This document shows positions 43,164-55,549 of a stretch of 64,000 bases of DNA, in pieces. Source of the DNA: Elymus sibiricus (lineage: Eukaryota > Streptophyta > Magnoliopsida > Poales > Poaceae); NCBI GenBank assembly GCA_039707655.1, contig CM077667.1, positions 413,521,409 to 413,585,408 of the forward strand, in the 5' to 3' direction. The translations under genes were made by a program, and so were the position numbers. Below the pieces are notes generated by a model. It searched no databases, was not told the origin of the DNA, and worked only from the letters and a program-made list of their open reading frames with translations. How positions within the stretch are numbered: the first letter of the stretch is position 1; the number at the start of each line of letters is the position of its first letter.

Positions 43164-44659
43164 ACGATTACCGAATCACAGTTGGAACGCCGAAATTCTG
43201 GGCAGGAATTTTCAGAGGACCTGTACCGCCAATGCCGGGCTTCACTATTCACCACGTAGCACGCTTCGCCGCGCGTGGCCTCGCTCACTGTTGCAGGCTG
43301 TTCCCCGTGGATTCGCGCCACGCCGCCGAAGGCCGAACGCACCGACGACAAGCTGTCGGGCCGTGAACATCGGATCACCTGTCTTTTCGCCGGCCTGCTT
43401 CCATTCCTATTTTCGTCCAGGTCCAGCAAACGGCGCCTACCGGAGCTGTAGATGGACTAAACTGGACGGAACGATAGTAGCAGCTGCACAGTGGCCCTTG
43501 TAGGTTGTAGCCGATGGAGCAACCGCCCCCAGCCCATTTTGGTTCCAGCGCCCTGTGCAGCTAACCCGTCTCCATCACCTGAAAATCCCCTCCGCTCTCG
43601 TACGGTTCACTGCCCGAAATCGGCCAAGTTTTCATGATTTGTATCGTGTCCACCATTTTTGGCTCATCTCTGGCCACTCCACGGCGGTACCACCTGAAAA
43701 ATTGTCATCGCGCTCGGCTTCCCCGAGGTACAAAGACTGCGATTGACAGGTACTCAGAGTTGTATGAACGAGGACCCAGAACGAGCCGGTGCGCATGAGT
43801 ACAACATGACATGACACCTATACATGCTGCATGCATCGGCACCCTGGCCGTCAGCGTATGGCAGCAGCAGGTCAAAACGGGTCCGGATGGCATGGCACAC
43901 ATCGCCGGAGCCCCGCCCCCATCATGAGCCCCTGCCTCGGCCCCGTCGGACGCCGCGCCGGCTATGATCGCTGATCAGGTGGCCGCAGCGGCAGCGCGGC
44001 TGTACGCGCGCAAGCAGCCACATCGCCGCGTTCCTCGCGCCATGCAAGGCCGCAGAGCGTGCGACGAGCTAGGTGCCCGGCCGCGGCAGCCATGCGTGAA
44101 GAGCTCTCCGCTGCATGCTGAGGCCTTCAGTGCCTTTTCGGGTTGTCCGGTCCCTCTTGACCCGGCGCGCAGCGGCACAGCCAAACAGTGCATGTGCATG
44201 CGCCATGGTTTTTGGGTTTCAAACAGTACGTGGGTGGTAATTTTCTGTTTATCGCTCAGAGTCTCAGATGGTGGACAGTGTGATCTGGCCCGGAGCAGCG
44301 GCGGGCACTGGTCACGGCAATGGACAAATGTAATCATGTCCACGGCCGAAGAGTCAGTGGCAGCATTCATGGAGATGGAGCCCTGGCCTGGCGAGGCCGA
44401 GGATCGACCTTGCATGGGACGGCGCAAGAGAGCCTGCCCAGCTGCTGTTCCCTGGCCTAGCTACTATACAAGACAAGCCTGGCCTCCGTGTGGACTGTGG
44501 CGATCTTTTCCGTGGATTTTGCGTCCGACCCCTGTGCTGGTTTGCCGTGGCCTGCCCTGCCCTGCGGCTAAAACTCGGGTTTTTACGCGGGCCAGTACAT
44601 TTGCATTGCCTGAGCCGTCCGCCTGCATAAAACGAAAATGTTCACAAAGAAAACACGAG
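43164..44659. other. GC-rich intergenic region without a supported gene
   Basis: Long frames exist on both strands (for example 43964-44665 plus and 43975-44427 minus), but neither shows a domain, family match or periodic bias that I can see. They are left uncalled. Confidence 0.35.
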
Positions 44660-44695
44660 ACTTGACGAGTTTTTCTTTTAGGGAAACTTGACGAG
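44660..44695 (-). mobile_element. Ultra-short A-rich insertion, minus orientation (micro-insertion 6)
   Basis: ACTTGACGAG occurs at 44660-44669 and 44686-44695. The insert read on the minus strand is TTCCCT followed by AAAAGAAAAA. Confidence 0.55.
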
Positions 44696-45744
44696 AATTT
44701 GAAGGGACTTTTTTTGTGTGAAAGAGGGCCACCCCTCCGATTTCTGTTAAAGAAACGATTAGGTTCAAGCCCTAATACAATCTACCAGTACCAATCATAC
44801 ACAAAAGGTCTATGGTCATGACGAGTTAATTGCACAAAAACACCACTTTAAACGCTAGGTTTGCAGAAATTGCCGGTCTACGAATTCATGCCAGAAAGCA
44901 TCCATTGTCGGATATTTTTGTTACATAAAACACTAATTGGCAGGTTAGGCCGTTTTGATAATGATTATGACATGTGGGTCCCGTATTTGCCAACGTGGCA
45001 TGACAGTTCACACCAGACGGTGTTAGATGACGCTAGATGAGACGAGCACGACCGTCTCCCTTATTTTCCCCTTACTTCTCTCGCGTCAACTCATTTCCCC
45101 TTCTCGCTCGCTTCTCTCTCGGATATAGCGGTGGCGGAGGCGATGGCGTGGGAGGCAGTGGTGGCGGCGGACACCCCGAGCCACTAGAGGAGGTCCGTGA
45201 GAGCTTGAACCTTACCCAAACAGTGTAGACTCGAAAGCCGCAACCATCGCTCAAACACGCGCGCGGCAGGGTATGCTCTCGCACGGGCTATCAAGGCAAC
45301 TTCAATGGGGAGCCACTGTTGGTCCTCGACATTCGGCGGCGTCAAGTAAGTTTCCTATCGGAATATCCAGCAGTATTGTCGATTATAGGGTTAGGGTTCA
45401 ACCAAATAGTAAAAGAAAAATGACTGGCCACTCGCAACGTCGGCATGTCACACTGGCAGGCGGACCCGTACGGTAACCCAACCCTAGCCCCCGCTATCAT
45501 GTTGGTAGGTGGGCATGTACGTTAGCCCAGCCACAACCCCCTCGATCACGTTGATCGCGCATGACCAAGCGGAATTCCATTTGCCTTATCCGGATGAGCT
45601 TACCACCCGGAACAACACAAGAACCACGAAACCTGAGCGACAAAGGCAAAAGGGAACCGAGCAAACCGACCAGACGATCCAGGGGAAGAGCACGACTAGA
45701 CATTCCCGCGACGTCCAAAAAAACGGACACGCATTCGAAAACGG
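44696..45744. other. Intergenic, no gene recognised
   Basis: A Gly-codon-rich block at 45130-45190 (GGTGGCGGAGG..) opens short frames on both strands. No family signature is seen. Confidence 0.35.
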
Positions 45745-45862
45745 GTGGTTAAAGGTAGAATTATTATTCTCTCAAGTGTAGGGGGGTAGTTGTGCCCTTT
45801 TTGATAAGTAAGAGTGTCGAACTCAACGAGTGGTTAAAGGTAGAATTATTATTCTCTCAAGT
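45745..45862. repeat. 33-bp direct repeat at the edge of an LTR fragment
   Basis: A 33-bp sequence starting GTGGTTAAAGGTAGAATTAT is perfectly repeated at 45745-45777 and 45830-45862. The right copy belongs to the LTR fragment; the left copy abuts non-LTR sequence at its truncated end. Confidence 0.85.
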
Positions 45863-47225
45863 TCTATCAACCACTGATACAACCATATGCACACTAAACA
45901 TTTGATTTATCTAGAAAGAAGAAATAAACTATTTTGCGGGAATAAAAGGATAACTTTGCAAGAATATAAATAGTTAGGTGTTGTTTAAATAAAAACAATA
46001 AATAAAAGGGTTTTGGAATAACAATAAATAAGAGTTTTGGAGAAACAATAAAGAAAAGGGTTGTCCTTAGGCAATTGGATATGAAACGATGGTGATGATG
46101 ATTGTACTTATGTGGGAGAGGCCTAAGCCAACATACTATCCACTTGGATAATATGTTCTTATGATTGGAACTTTAGCATGCACCCCCAAATACCAAAGAT
46201 TCATGATGGTAAACCCAAGCATAGCATTAAGTTCTAAGGTCCCCGCTAATCCCATATGCAACAGCTCAGGAACTGGGGTATAGGTTTCTATCCCTGCAAC
46301 CCACTATAAGTAAATCAATCACATATTGCAACACCCTATAGCGTGAACACACGTGTGCGCGAAACTACGGGCACCATAGGACAACAACATAATAACATAC
46401 AACTCATATCAACCATGACATATCACAATTAACCCATAGGACAAAATGAAACCACTCAGACATAATAGATATGCAACACATCATTTGATACTAGTACATA
46501 ACATCAAATACCATGTTTAAGTAGAGATTACTGCCGGGTGAGAGTGAGTACACCGCTGCACGGAGAGGGAGAAGGATGTTGATGACGGCGACAAAGTTGA
46601 TGGAGATGATCGCCGTCACGATGATGCCCCCGATAGTGCTTCGGCGGTGCCACTGGGAGAGAGGCGCCCTCCTCCTCCTCCTCCTTCTTCTTTCTTGGAC
46701 TTTCCCCTAGATGGGAGAAGGTTTCCTCCTCTGGTCCTTGGCCTCCATGGCTCCCGGAGGGCAGGATCCCCTCCGAGATTGGATCTCCCATCTCTTCTTT
46801 CTCTCCATTTTCGGTTCTGTTTTCTGGACGAACACCATTTCTTTTATAGCCAGAGATTCGTAAATCTGATCGGGGTGAAATTTTGAGAGGATTTTTCTCC
46901 GAAAATTAGCTTTGTTGCAGTGAAAGAAGAGCTGCAACCGACTTAAGGGCTGCCTACACGTGCACATGGTGTAGCCAGAGGGTGGGCATGGCCCCTGCCC
47001 TGTGGGGCCCTCAGGTATCGTTTTCCGTTGATTGCTCCCCCAAAAAATCACATATATTCCAAAAAATCATATTAAATCAACAGGGATTTTTGACCTTCCT
47101 AGATATTGATTTTCTGGACAACCAAAAACAAGCAGAAAACAGGAACTCGCACTGGGCACTAGATTAATAAATTAGTCAAAAATAGTATAAAACATGCAAA
47201 AATAATATGAAATGAAATCTTATCG
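45778..47225 (-). mobile_element. LTR fragment (Athila-like), truncated at both ends
   Basis: Near its left end GATAAGTAAGAGTGTCGAAC matches the equivalent part of the solo LTR at 14180-15699, and the rest keeps LTR-type features such as GCAGAAAACAGGAACTCGC. Both LTR termini are missing, with no target duplication. ORFs in it (for example 46528-46791) are spurious. Confidence 0.65.
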
Positions 47226-48186
47226 TGTTGTTCGAATCGGGCGCGCGCGATGGTTAACTCCTCCCAACCTCCTCCCTAGGGGCATGCGGTAGTGCTTTGC
47301 TTTGAGAGAGCTAATAAGGCTTCATAATAAGTATATGAGTTCTTTATGACTAATGTGAGTCCATGGATATACGCACTCTCACCTTTCCGTAATTTGCTAA
47401 CATCTTCGGTACCGTGCATTGTTCTTTATCACCTCGAGAGTTGGTGCAAATTTCGCCGGTGCATCCAAACCCCGTGATATGATTCACTCTATCGCACATA
47501 AGCCACCTTATATCTTCCTCAAATCAGCTACCATACCTACCTATCATGGCATTTTCATAGCCATGCCGAGATATATTGCCATGCAACTTCCACCGTTCTA
47601 TCACATGACATGTGTGTTCATCATTGATACGTCTCCAACGCATCTATAATTTTTGCTTGTTCCATGCTGTTATATTATCATTCTTGGATGTTTTACAATC
47701 ATTTTATAACAACTTTATATCATTTTTTGGGACTAACCTATTGAAATAGTGCCAAAGTGCCAGTTGCTGTTTTTGCTTGTTTTTTACTTCGCAGAATATC
47801 AGTACCAAACGGAGTCCAATCGCGACGAAACTTTTTGGAGATTTTTTTGGACCAGAAGACACCCAGTGGGCCAAAGAAGTGCCAGAGAGGTGGGCCGTGG
47901 AGAGCACAACCCACCAGGGCGCGCCAGGGGGCCCCCGACGCGCCCTGATGGGTTGTGCTCTCCTCGGGGCCCCTCTCCACCGCCTCTGATGCCTATAAAT
48001 TTCCAAATATTCCAAAAACCCTAGGGGAGTCGACGAAACACAATTCCAGCCGCCGCAAGTTTCAAAACCTCGAGATCCAATCTAAACACCATCACGGAGG
48101 GGTTCATCTTCTTCATAGGTGCCTCTCCGATGATGCGTGAGTAGTCCACCATAGACCTACGGGTCCGTGGGCAGTAGCTAGATGGC

Positions 48187-48232
<46 letters not shown>

Positions 48233-50356
48233 GATTCTCAATACAATGGTCTCTTGGAGATCTATTTGATGGAAACTTTTGCGGTGTGTTTGTTGGGATC
48301 CGATGAATTTTGAGTTCCTGATCAGTTTCTATCCATGAATATTATTTGAGTCTTCTTTGATCTCTTATATGCATGATTACTTATAGCCTCGTATTTCTTC
48401 TTAGAATCTTTGGTTTAGTTAGGCCGACTAGATCGATTTTTCTTGCCATGGGAAGAGGTGCTTTGTGATGGGTTCGATCTTGCGGTGTCCTTTCCCAGTG
48501 ACAGAAGGGGTAGCAAGGCACACATGTATCATTGCCATTAAGGATAACAAGATGGGGTCTATTCCTACATGAATAGATCTTGTCTACATCATGTCATCGT
48601 TCTTATTGCATTACTCCATTTTTCCATGAACTTAATACACTAGATGCATGCTGGATAGCGGTCGATGTGTGGAGTAATAGTGGTAGATACAGGCAGGAGT
48701 CAGTCTACTTATCTTGGACGTGATGCCTATATAATGATCATCGCCTTGGATATCGTCATGACTATTCGATTTTCTATCAATTGCCCAACATTAATTTGTT
48801 CACCCACCGTGTGCTATACTCATGAGAAGCCACTAGTGAATCCTACGGCCCCCGGGTCTACTTTTCCAACATATTGCTTTCCGATCTATCTTTTTTGCAT
48901 CTTTGTTTTCAGATCTACAAAACCAAAAACCCAAAAATATATTGTTGCACTTTTTATTTGTCCTTTTTATTTTGTGTTCTTGAGAGATCTATCTCTCCTA
49001 TCTATCATTACCTAATCTATATTTTTACCATAGAGAGATTGACAACCTCTTTGGCGCCGGGTTGCAAGTATTTGTTGTTTGTGTGCAGGTGCTGCTTATT
49101 GGGTGGTGGTGATCCTCCTAGTGGTTCGATAACCTTGGTTTCATAACTGAGGGAAATACTTACCGTCGCTGTGCTGCATCATCCCTTCCTCTTTGGGGAA
49201 ATACCGTCGCAGTCTCAAGCCACGTCAATCATCATATTGCTTTGCATAATCATATAGAGCTCACATAGTACTTGTGGCAAAGACACCATTCATCATTGAT
49301 TACATGTTATGCTAGATGAAAGCACATCATGGTACACCGCCAGAGGCATTCATATAGAGTCATACTGTTCTTCATTGAGTTGTAATTCCGAGTTGTAAGT
49401 AAATAAAAGTTTGATGATCATCATTATTAGAGCATTATCCCAGTGAGTAAAGGACGATTGAGACTGATTACCCCACAAGTCGGAATGAGACTCCGGACAA
49501 AAAATAGGGGGAGGTCAAATGAGCCCACCACACAAAAAGGAAAAGAAAAAAGAAAAAATGAGAAAAAAAAATTATAAAAGAAAAGTGAGAGAAAAAGAGA
49601 GAAGGGACTTTGCTACTATCCTTTACCACACTTGTGCCTCAAAGTGGAACCATGTTCTTCATATAGAGAGTCTTCAATTTTGTCACTTTCATATACTAGT
49701 GGGAATTTTTCGTTATAGAGCTTGGCTTGTATATTCCGATGACGGGCTTCCTCAAATGCATGAGATCTTCATGAGTAAGCAAGTTGGATGCACACCCACT
49801 TAGTTTCATTTTATCTTTCCTACACTTATAGCTCTAGTGCATCCGTTGCATGGCAATCCCTACTCCTTGCATCGATATCGATCGATGGGCATCTCCATAG
49901 CCCGTTGATTTGCCTACTTGATGTGAGACTTCTCCCCTTTTTGACTTCTTTGATATCTACCACCATATTCTATTCCACCCATATGCTATATCCATGGCTC
50001 ACGCTCATGTATTGCGTGAAGTTGAAAATGCTGAAGCGCTTTAGAATTACGATCCAATTGTCTGGTTTGACACCGGGGTGCTCATGATTTATACTTATGC
50101 GGTGAAGACAGAGTCATGCCATGCTTAATATGATAAAATGAGTAGAGGATAACATTCTTTCATGATCGTATATTTTGAAACACTAATGAGTATGCTTCTT
50201 ATGTTCATGGATATTATTACGTTAATGTCAATTGATTCATCGTTTCTCAATATCTATACCTAAAAGAGATTATATGTTGGATAGCGTGCCACATCAAAAA
50301 TTCTATTTTTATCATTTAGCTACTCGAGGACGGGCAGGAATTAAGCTTGGGAATGC
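47226..50356 (+). mobile_element. 3' internal region of an Athila-like element (split by a solo LTR)
   Basis: Pieces 47226-47624 and 49233-50356 are non-coding 3' sequence, ending with the polypurine tract AAGCTTGGGAATGC (50343-50356) directly before the LTR at 50357. The 5' part of this element is missing, cut at the LTR fragment junction near 47225. Confidence 0.65.
47625..49227 (+). mobile_element. Solo LTR (Athila-like) with perfect target duplication
   Basis: It starts TGATACGTCTCCAACG and ends ..CAAGCCACGTCA, at 1603 bp. The duplication ATCAT lies at 47620-47624 and 49228-49232. It carries a (TC)n microsatellite of about 40 bases at 48190-48229. The ORFs at 47704-48140 and 48665-49146 are spurious. 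Confidence 0.9.
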
Positions 50357-51852
50357 TGATACATCTCCGAGGTATCTATAATTTTTGAGTGTTTCATGCT
50401 ATTATATTATCAATCTTGGATACTTTATATGCAATTATATGCTATTTTATATCATTTTTGGGACTAACCTATTAACTCAGTGCCTAGTGCCAGTTTTTGG
50501 ACTTTTAAAAAAATCAATATCAAACGGAGTCCAAATTGGATAAAAATTTACTAGAGTTATTTTGGACCAGAAGAGACCCAGGAAGCTTTGGGAGAAGGAC
50601 AGAAGACCCACGAGGTGGCCACATGCCACTTGGGCGCGCCCTGGGGGTAGGGCACGCCCCCAATGGCTTGTGGACCCCTCGTGGAACCTCCTAACCTAAT
50701 TCCATTTCTATATATTCCCAATTACCCCAAAACCAATAGAGAGCCCCATGAAACAATCTTTTCGCCGCCGCAAGTCTCTATTCTTCCGCGATCCCATCTA
50801 GAAGCCTTTTCGGTACTCTGCCGGAGGGGGAATCCATCATGGAGGTCGTCTTCATCAACCTTGTTGTCTCCATGATGATGTGTGAGTAGTTCACCACAGA
50901 CCTACGGGTCCATAGCTAATAGCAAGATGGCTTCTTCACTCTCTTTGATTTTTAATACAAAGTTCTTCGTGATTGTCTCGTTGATCTATCCGATGTAATC
51001 TTCTTTTGTGGTGTGTTTGTTGGGATCCGATGAATTGTGGGTTTATGATCAGATTATTCATGAAAAGTAATTGAGTCTTCTCTGAATTATATTATGCATG
51101 ATTGTTATAGCTTTGTAAGTCTCTCCGATCTATCGGTTTGGTTTGGCCAACTAGATTGACTTATATTAAGTGGGAGGTGTGCATTGTAGTGGGTTCAATC
51201 TTGCGGTGCTCTATATCCCAGTGACAGACGGGGACAAGACGCGTATTGTATTGTTGCTACTAGGGTAAAACGACGGGGTTTGAACATATTGCGTGTGCTT
51301 ACTTTGTCTACATCATGTCATCTTGCTTAAAGCATTGCACTTTTTGTCATGGACTTAAAACCATAGATACATGCTGGATAGCGGCTGATTGGTAGAGTAA
51401 TAGTAGTAGACGCAGAATCGTTTCAGTTTACTTGTCACGGACGTGATGCCTATATACATGATCATTTCCATGAATACATAATCATAACTATGCGTTTTTC
51501 TAACAATTGTCCAACAATAATTTGTCTACCCACCGTATGCTATCTTCGAGAGAGAAGTCTCTAGTGAACACTATGGCCCCCGGGTCTACTTAATCAAATT
51601 TTCTAAAAACACAAAAATACCTTGCTGCAATTTGTTTACTTTTATTTTATTTTGCTTTTATCTTTATCTATCTACCACTATCAGAAGTAATCCTTGTAAG
51701 TAACGAGTTCAAGGGGCTTGACAACCGTCTTGCCCGCGTTGGGTGCAAGTGTTTGGTTTTTTGTGTGCAGGTACCGCTTGAAAGACAAGCTGTCATGGTT
51801 CTCCTACTGGTTCGATAACCTTGGTTCTCATTGAGGGAAATACTTATCGCTA

Positions 51853-53253
51853 TGATACGTCTCCATCGTATCTACTTTTCCAAACTCTTTTGCCCTTGTT
51901 TTGGACTCTAATTTGCATGATTTGAATGGAACTAACCCAGACTGACGCTGTTTTCAGCAGAATTGCATTGGTGCTATTTTTATGCAGAAATAAAAGTTCT
52001 CGGATTGACCTGAAAATTTACGGAGAATATTTTTGGAATTAATAAAAAATACTGGCGAAAGAATCAACCAGTGGGGGTCCACCCATTGGCCACAAGCCAG
52101 GGGGGCGCCCCCCCTAGGGCGTGCCCAGGTGGCTTGTGGGCCCCCTGCAACTCCTCCGACCTCAACTACAACTCCATATAACCCTATTCAGGGAGAAAAA
52201 AATCAAGGAGAAGAGTTCATCGCGTTTCACGATACGGAGCCGCCGCCACCTCCTGTTCTTCCTCGGGAGGGCAGATCTGGGGTCCGTTTTGGGCTCCGGA
52301 GAGGGGAAATCGACGCCGTCATCATCACCAACCATCCTTCATCACCAATTTCATGATGCTCTCCGTCGTTCGTGAGTAATCCCATCGTAGGCTTGCTGGA
52401 CAGTGATGGGTTGGATGAGATTTACCATGTAATCGAGTTAGTTTTGTTAGGGTTTGATCCCTAGTATCCACTATGTTCTGAGATTGATGTTGCTATGACT
52501 TTGCTATGCTTAATGCTTGTCACTAGGGCCCTAGTGCCATGATTTCAGATCTGAACCTATTATGTTTTCATGAATATATATATGTTCTTGATCCTATCTT
52601 GCAAGTTGTAGACACCTATTACGAGTTATGATCCGCATCCCCCAGGGTGACAATAACTGGGATTCTTTCCGGTGATTACCGTAGTTTGAGGAGTTCATGT
52701 ATTCACTAAGTGCTAATGCTTTGGTCCAGTTCTCTATTAAAAGGAGGCCTTAATATCCCTTAGTTTCCATTAGGACCCCGCTGCCACGGGAGGGTAGGAC
52801 AAAAGATGTCATGCAAGTCCTTTTTCATAAGCACGTATGACTATATATGGAATACATGCCTACATTATATTGATGAATTGGAGCTAGTTCTGTGTCACCC
52901 TATGTTATAACCGTTGCATGATGAATGACATCCGACATAATTATCCATCATTGATCCGTTGCCTACGAGCTTTTCATATATTGATCTTTGCTAAAGTTAC
53001 TTTTCCGTTGCCACTGTTACGATTGCTACAAAACCGCTACTGTTACTTTTGCTACCGTCACCGTTACTTCTATACCACTTTGCTACTAAATACTTTGCTG
53101 CAGATATTAAGTGTTTCGGGTGTGGTTGAATTGACAACTCAGCTGCTAATACTTGAGAATATTCTTTGGCTCCCCTTGTGTCAAATCAATAAATTTGGGT
53201 TGAATACTCTACCCTCAAAAACTGTTGCGATCCCCTATACTTGTGGGTTATCA
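51853..53253 (+). repeat. 5' LTR of the 51853-63020 element
   Basis: It begins TGATACGTCTCCATCG and ends ..CTTGTGGGTTATCA. ORFs in it (52033-52375, 52918-53301) recur in the 3' LTR at the matching positions and are not genes. Confidence 0.9.
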
Positions 53254-53264
53254 AGACCCTTTTC

Positions 53265-53282
53265 TGGCGCCGTTGCCGGGGA
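53265..53282 (+). other. Primer binding site, perfect tRNA-Asp complement
   Basis: TGGCGCCGTTGCCGGGGA lies 11 bases after the 5' LTR and matches the complement of the plant tRNA-Asp 3' end without a mismatch. Confidence 0.85.
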
Positions 53283-53322
53283 GCATAGCTCTATTCTCTG
53301 AGTCACTTGGGATTTATATCTG

Positions 53323-55549
53323 TTGATCACTATGAAGAATCTGAAAGACCCCAAAACCAAGATCTATCCTTCTACTACGAGGGGAGGTAAGGAACTGCCA
53401 TCTAGCTCTGCACTTGATTCACCTTCTGTTATGAGTAAATTTGCGACACCACCACCTGCTATTGATTCTGATATGTCGCAAGTAATTGATGATGCCACTT
53501 CTGCTATGCATGATGCTTATGATGATACTTTGCTTGATAATACTGTGCCACTGGGTGAATTTCATGATGAACAAATTGCTAGAGTTAATGCTGAAACTGA
53601 TGATATTTTTGAAACTGATGAAATTATTGAAACTGAACACTATGAGACACCTCTTAGACCTAGCTCTCCTAGATATGAATTGCCTAATATACCTAAGGGT
53701 TATGTTATGGAGGGAGAAGTAGCTAGGGACTTTTTTGCTTGTAAGGATAGAGATGATCTTAAGAAATTACTATGCAAGTGGAAGGAAAAATCTTTGAATG
53801 CTAGAATGCAATATGATCCTAAGTTTGCTACTTCACCTATCTTTGTTACTGATAAGGATTATGAATTCTCTGTCGATCCTGAATTAATTACTTTGGTTGA
53901 ATCTGATCCTTTCCATGGTTATGAATCTGAAACTGTTGTGGCACATCTTACTAAATTGAATGATATACCCACCCTATTTACTCTTGAGGAAAAAATTCGT
54001 TATTACTATATTCTTTAGTTGTTTCCTTTCTCATTAAAGGGTGATGCTAAGATATGGTTTAATTCTCTTGCTCCTGGTTGTGTGCGTAGTCCCCAGGATA
54101 TGATATATTACTTCTCTGAAAAATATTTTCCTGCCCATAAGAAACAAGCTGCCTTGCAGGAAATATTTAACTTTGTGCAAATTGAAGAAGAGTGTCTCCC
54201 ACAAGCTTGGGGGAGGCTTCTCCAATTACTTAATGCTTTGCCTGATCATCCTCTCAAGAAAAACGAAATACTTGATATCTTTTATAATGGACTAACCGAT
54301 GCTTCTAGGGACCACCTAGATAGTTGTGCTGGTTGTGTTTTCAGGGAACGAACTGTTGAACAAGCTGAACTACTATTGAATAATATATTGAGCAATGATA
54401 ATGATTGGACTATTCCCGAACCACCTCCAAAGCCAACTCCGAAAAAAGAGGTATTCTATTTCTCAGTCCTGAAGATATGCAAGAGGCAAAGAAATCTATG
54501 AAAGAAAAAGGTATTAAAGCTGAAGATGTTAAGAATTTACCACCTATTGAAGAAATACATGGTCTTGATACCCCGACACAGGTAGTAGAGGTAAATTCTC
54601 TCCGTAGATTTGATGAAGGTGATATTCCTTATAATAAGTCTGCTAGCCAATGCTTGGATGAGTTTGATAACTTTATTGTTAAGCAAGAAAATTTCAATGC
54701 TTATGTTTGTAGACAATTGAGACATAATGCTTACATGCTTGATCGCTTAGGTGATTATATGAGTAGAACTATCAATGATCTTAAACTTATTAGTAAACAT
54801 GCTTCCATGGTAACTACTCAAGTAGAACAAGTACTTAAGGCACACAATGATTTGCTTAATGAGATGAATAGTAAGAACAATGATCATTCTGTTAGAGTTG
54901 TGACTAGAGGTGGTAAAATGACTCAGGAACCTTTGTATCCTGAGGGCCATCCTAAGAGAATTGAGCAGGATTCTCAAAGAATTAATACTGATGCACCTAG
55001 TCGTCCCAGTAATAAAAGGAAAAAAGAATGATGATAGGACTTTGCATGCTGCTAGTGAACCTGTTATAGATACACATGAGAATCCAAATGATATTTCTAT
55101 TTCTGATGCTGAAACACAACCTGGTGATGAACATGAACTGGGTGATAATATTAATGATGATGTTCATGTTGATGCTCAACCTAGCAATGATAATGATGTG
55201 GAGATTGAACCTGCTGTTGATCTTGATAACCCACAACCTAAGAATAAAAGATATGATAAAAGAGACTTTATTGCTAGGAAGCATGGTAAAGAAAGAGAAC
55301 CATGGGTTCAGAAACCCATGCCCTTTCCTCCTAAACCATCCAAGAAAAAGGATGATGAGGACTTTGAGCGTTTTGTTGAATTGCTTAGACCTGTCTTTTT
55401 GCGTATGCGCTTGACTGATATTCTGAAAATGTCTCATTATGCTAAGTATATGAAAGATATTGTGACAAATAAAAGAAAGATACCGGAAGCTGAGATTTCC
55501 ACCATGCTTGCTAATTATACCTTTAAGGGTGGAATACCAAAGAAACTAG
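53323..55549 (+). pseudogene. gag: gag relic of the Athila-like element
   Basis: The likely start is 53332 (MKNLKDPKTKIY), nine bases inside the first ATG. The first part is acidic. The Retrotrans_gag core follows: LFPFSLKGDAKIWFNSLAPG, then YYFSEKYFPAHKK..ALQEIFNF and LPQAWGRL. A single amber TAG at 54016-54018 interrupts the frame just before LFPFS. Frameshifts in A-runs occur near 54447 and 55018-55028. A basic/acidic linker leads to FVELLRPVFLRMRLTDIL..YAKYMKDI before the solo LTR at 55550. Gag forms the particle; this copy is dead. Confidence 0.75.

Noticed and set aside
43964..44665. 233-codon plus-strand ORF with a 150-codon ORF opposite
   Set aside because: GC-rich DNA opens long frames on both strands; composition is Arg/Pro/Ala rich with no domain or family resemblance.
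53265..53282. Possible tRNA gene fragment
   Set aside because: The match is the complement of only the tRNA-Asp 3' end next to an LTR, i.e. a primer binding site. The same applies at 2168, 12396 and 63094.
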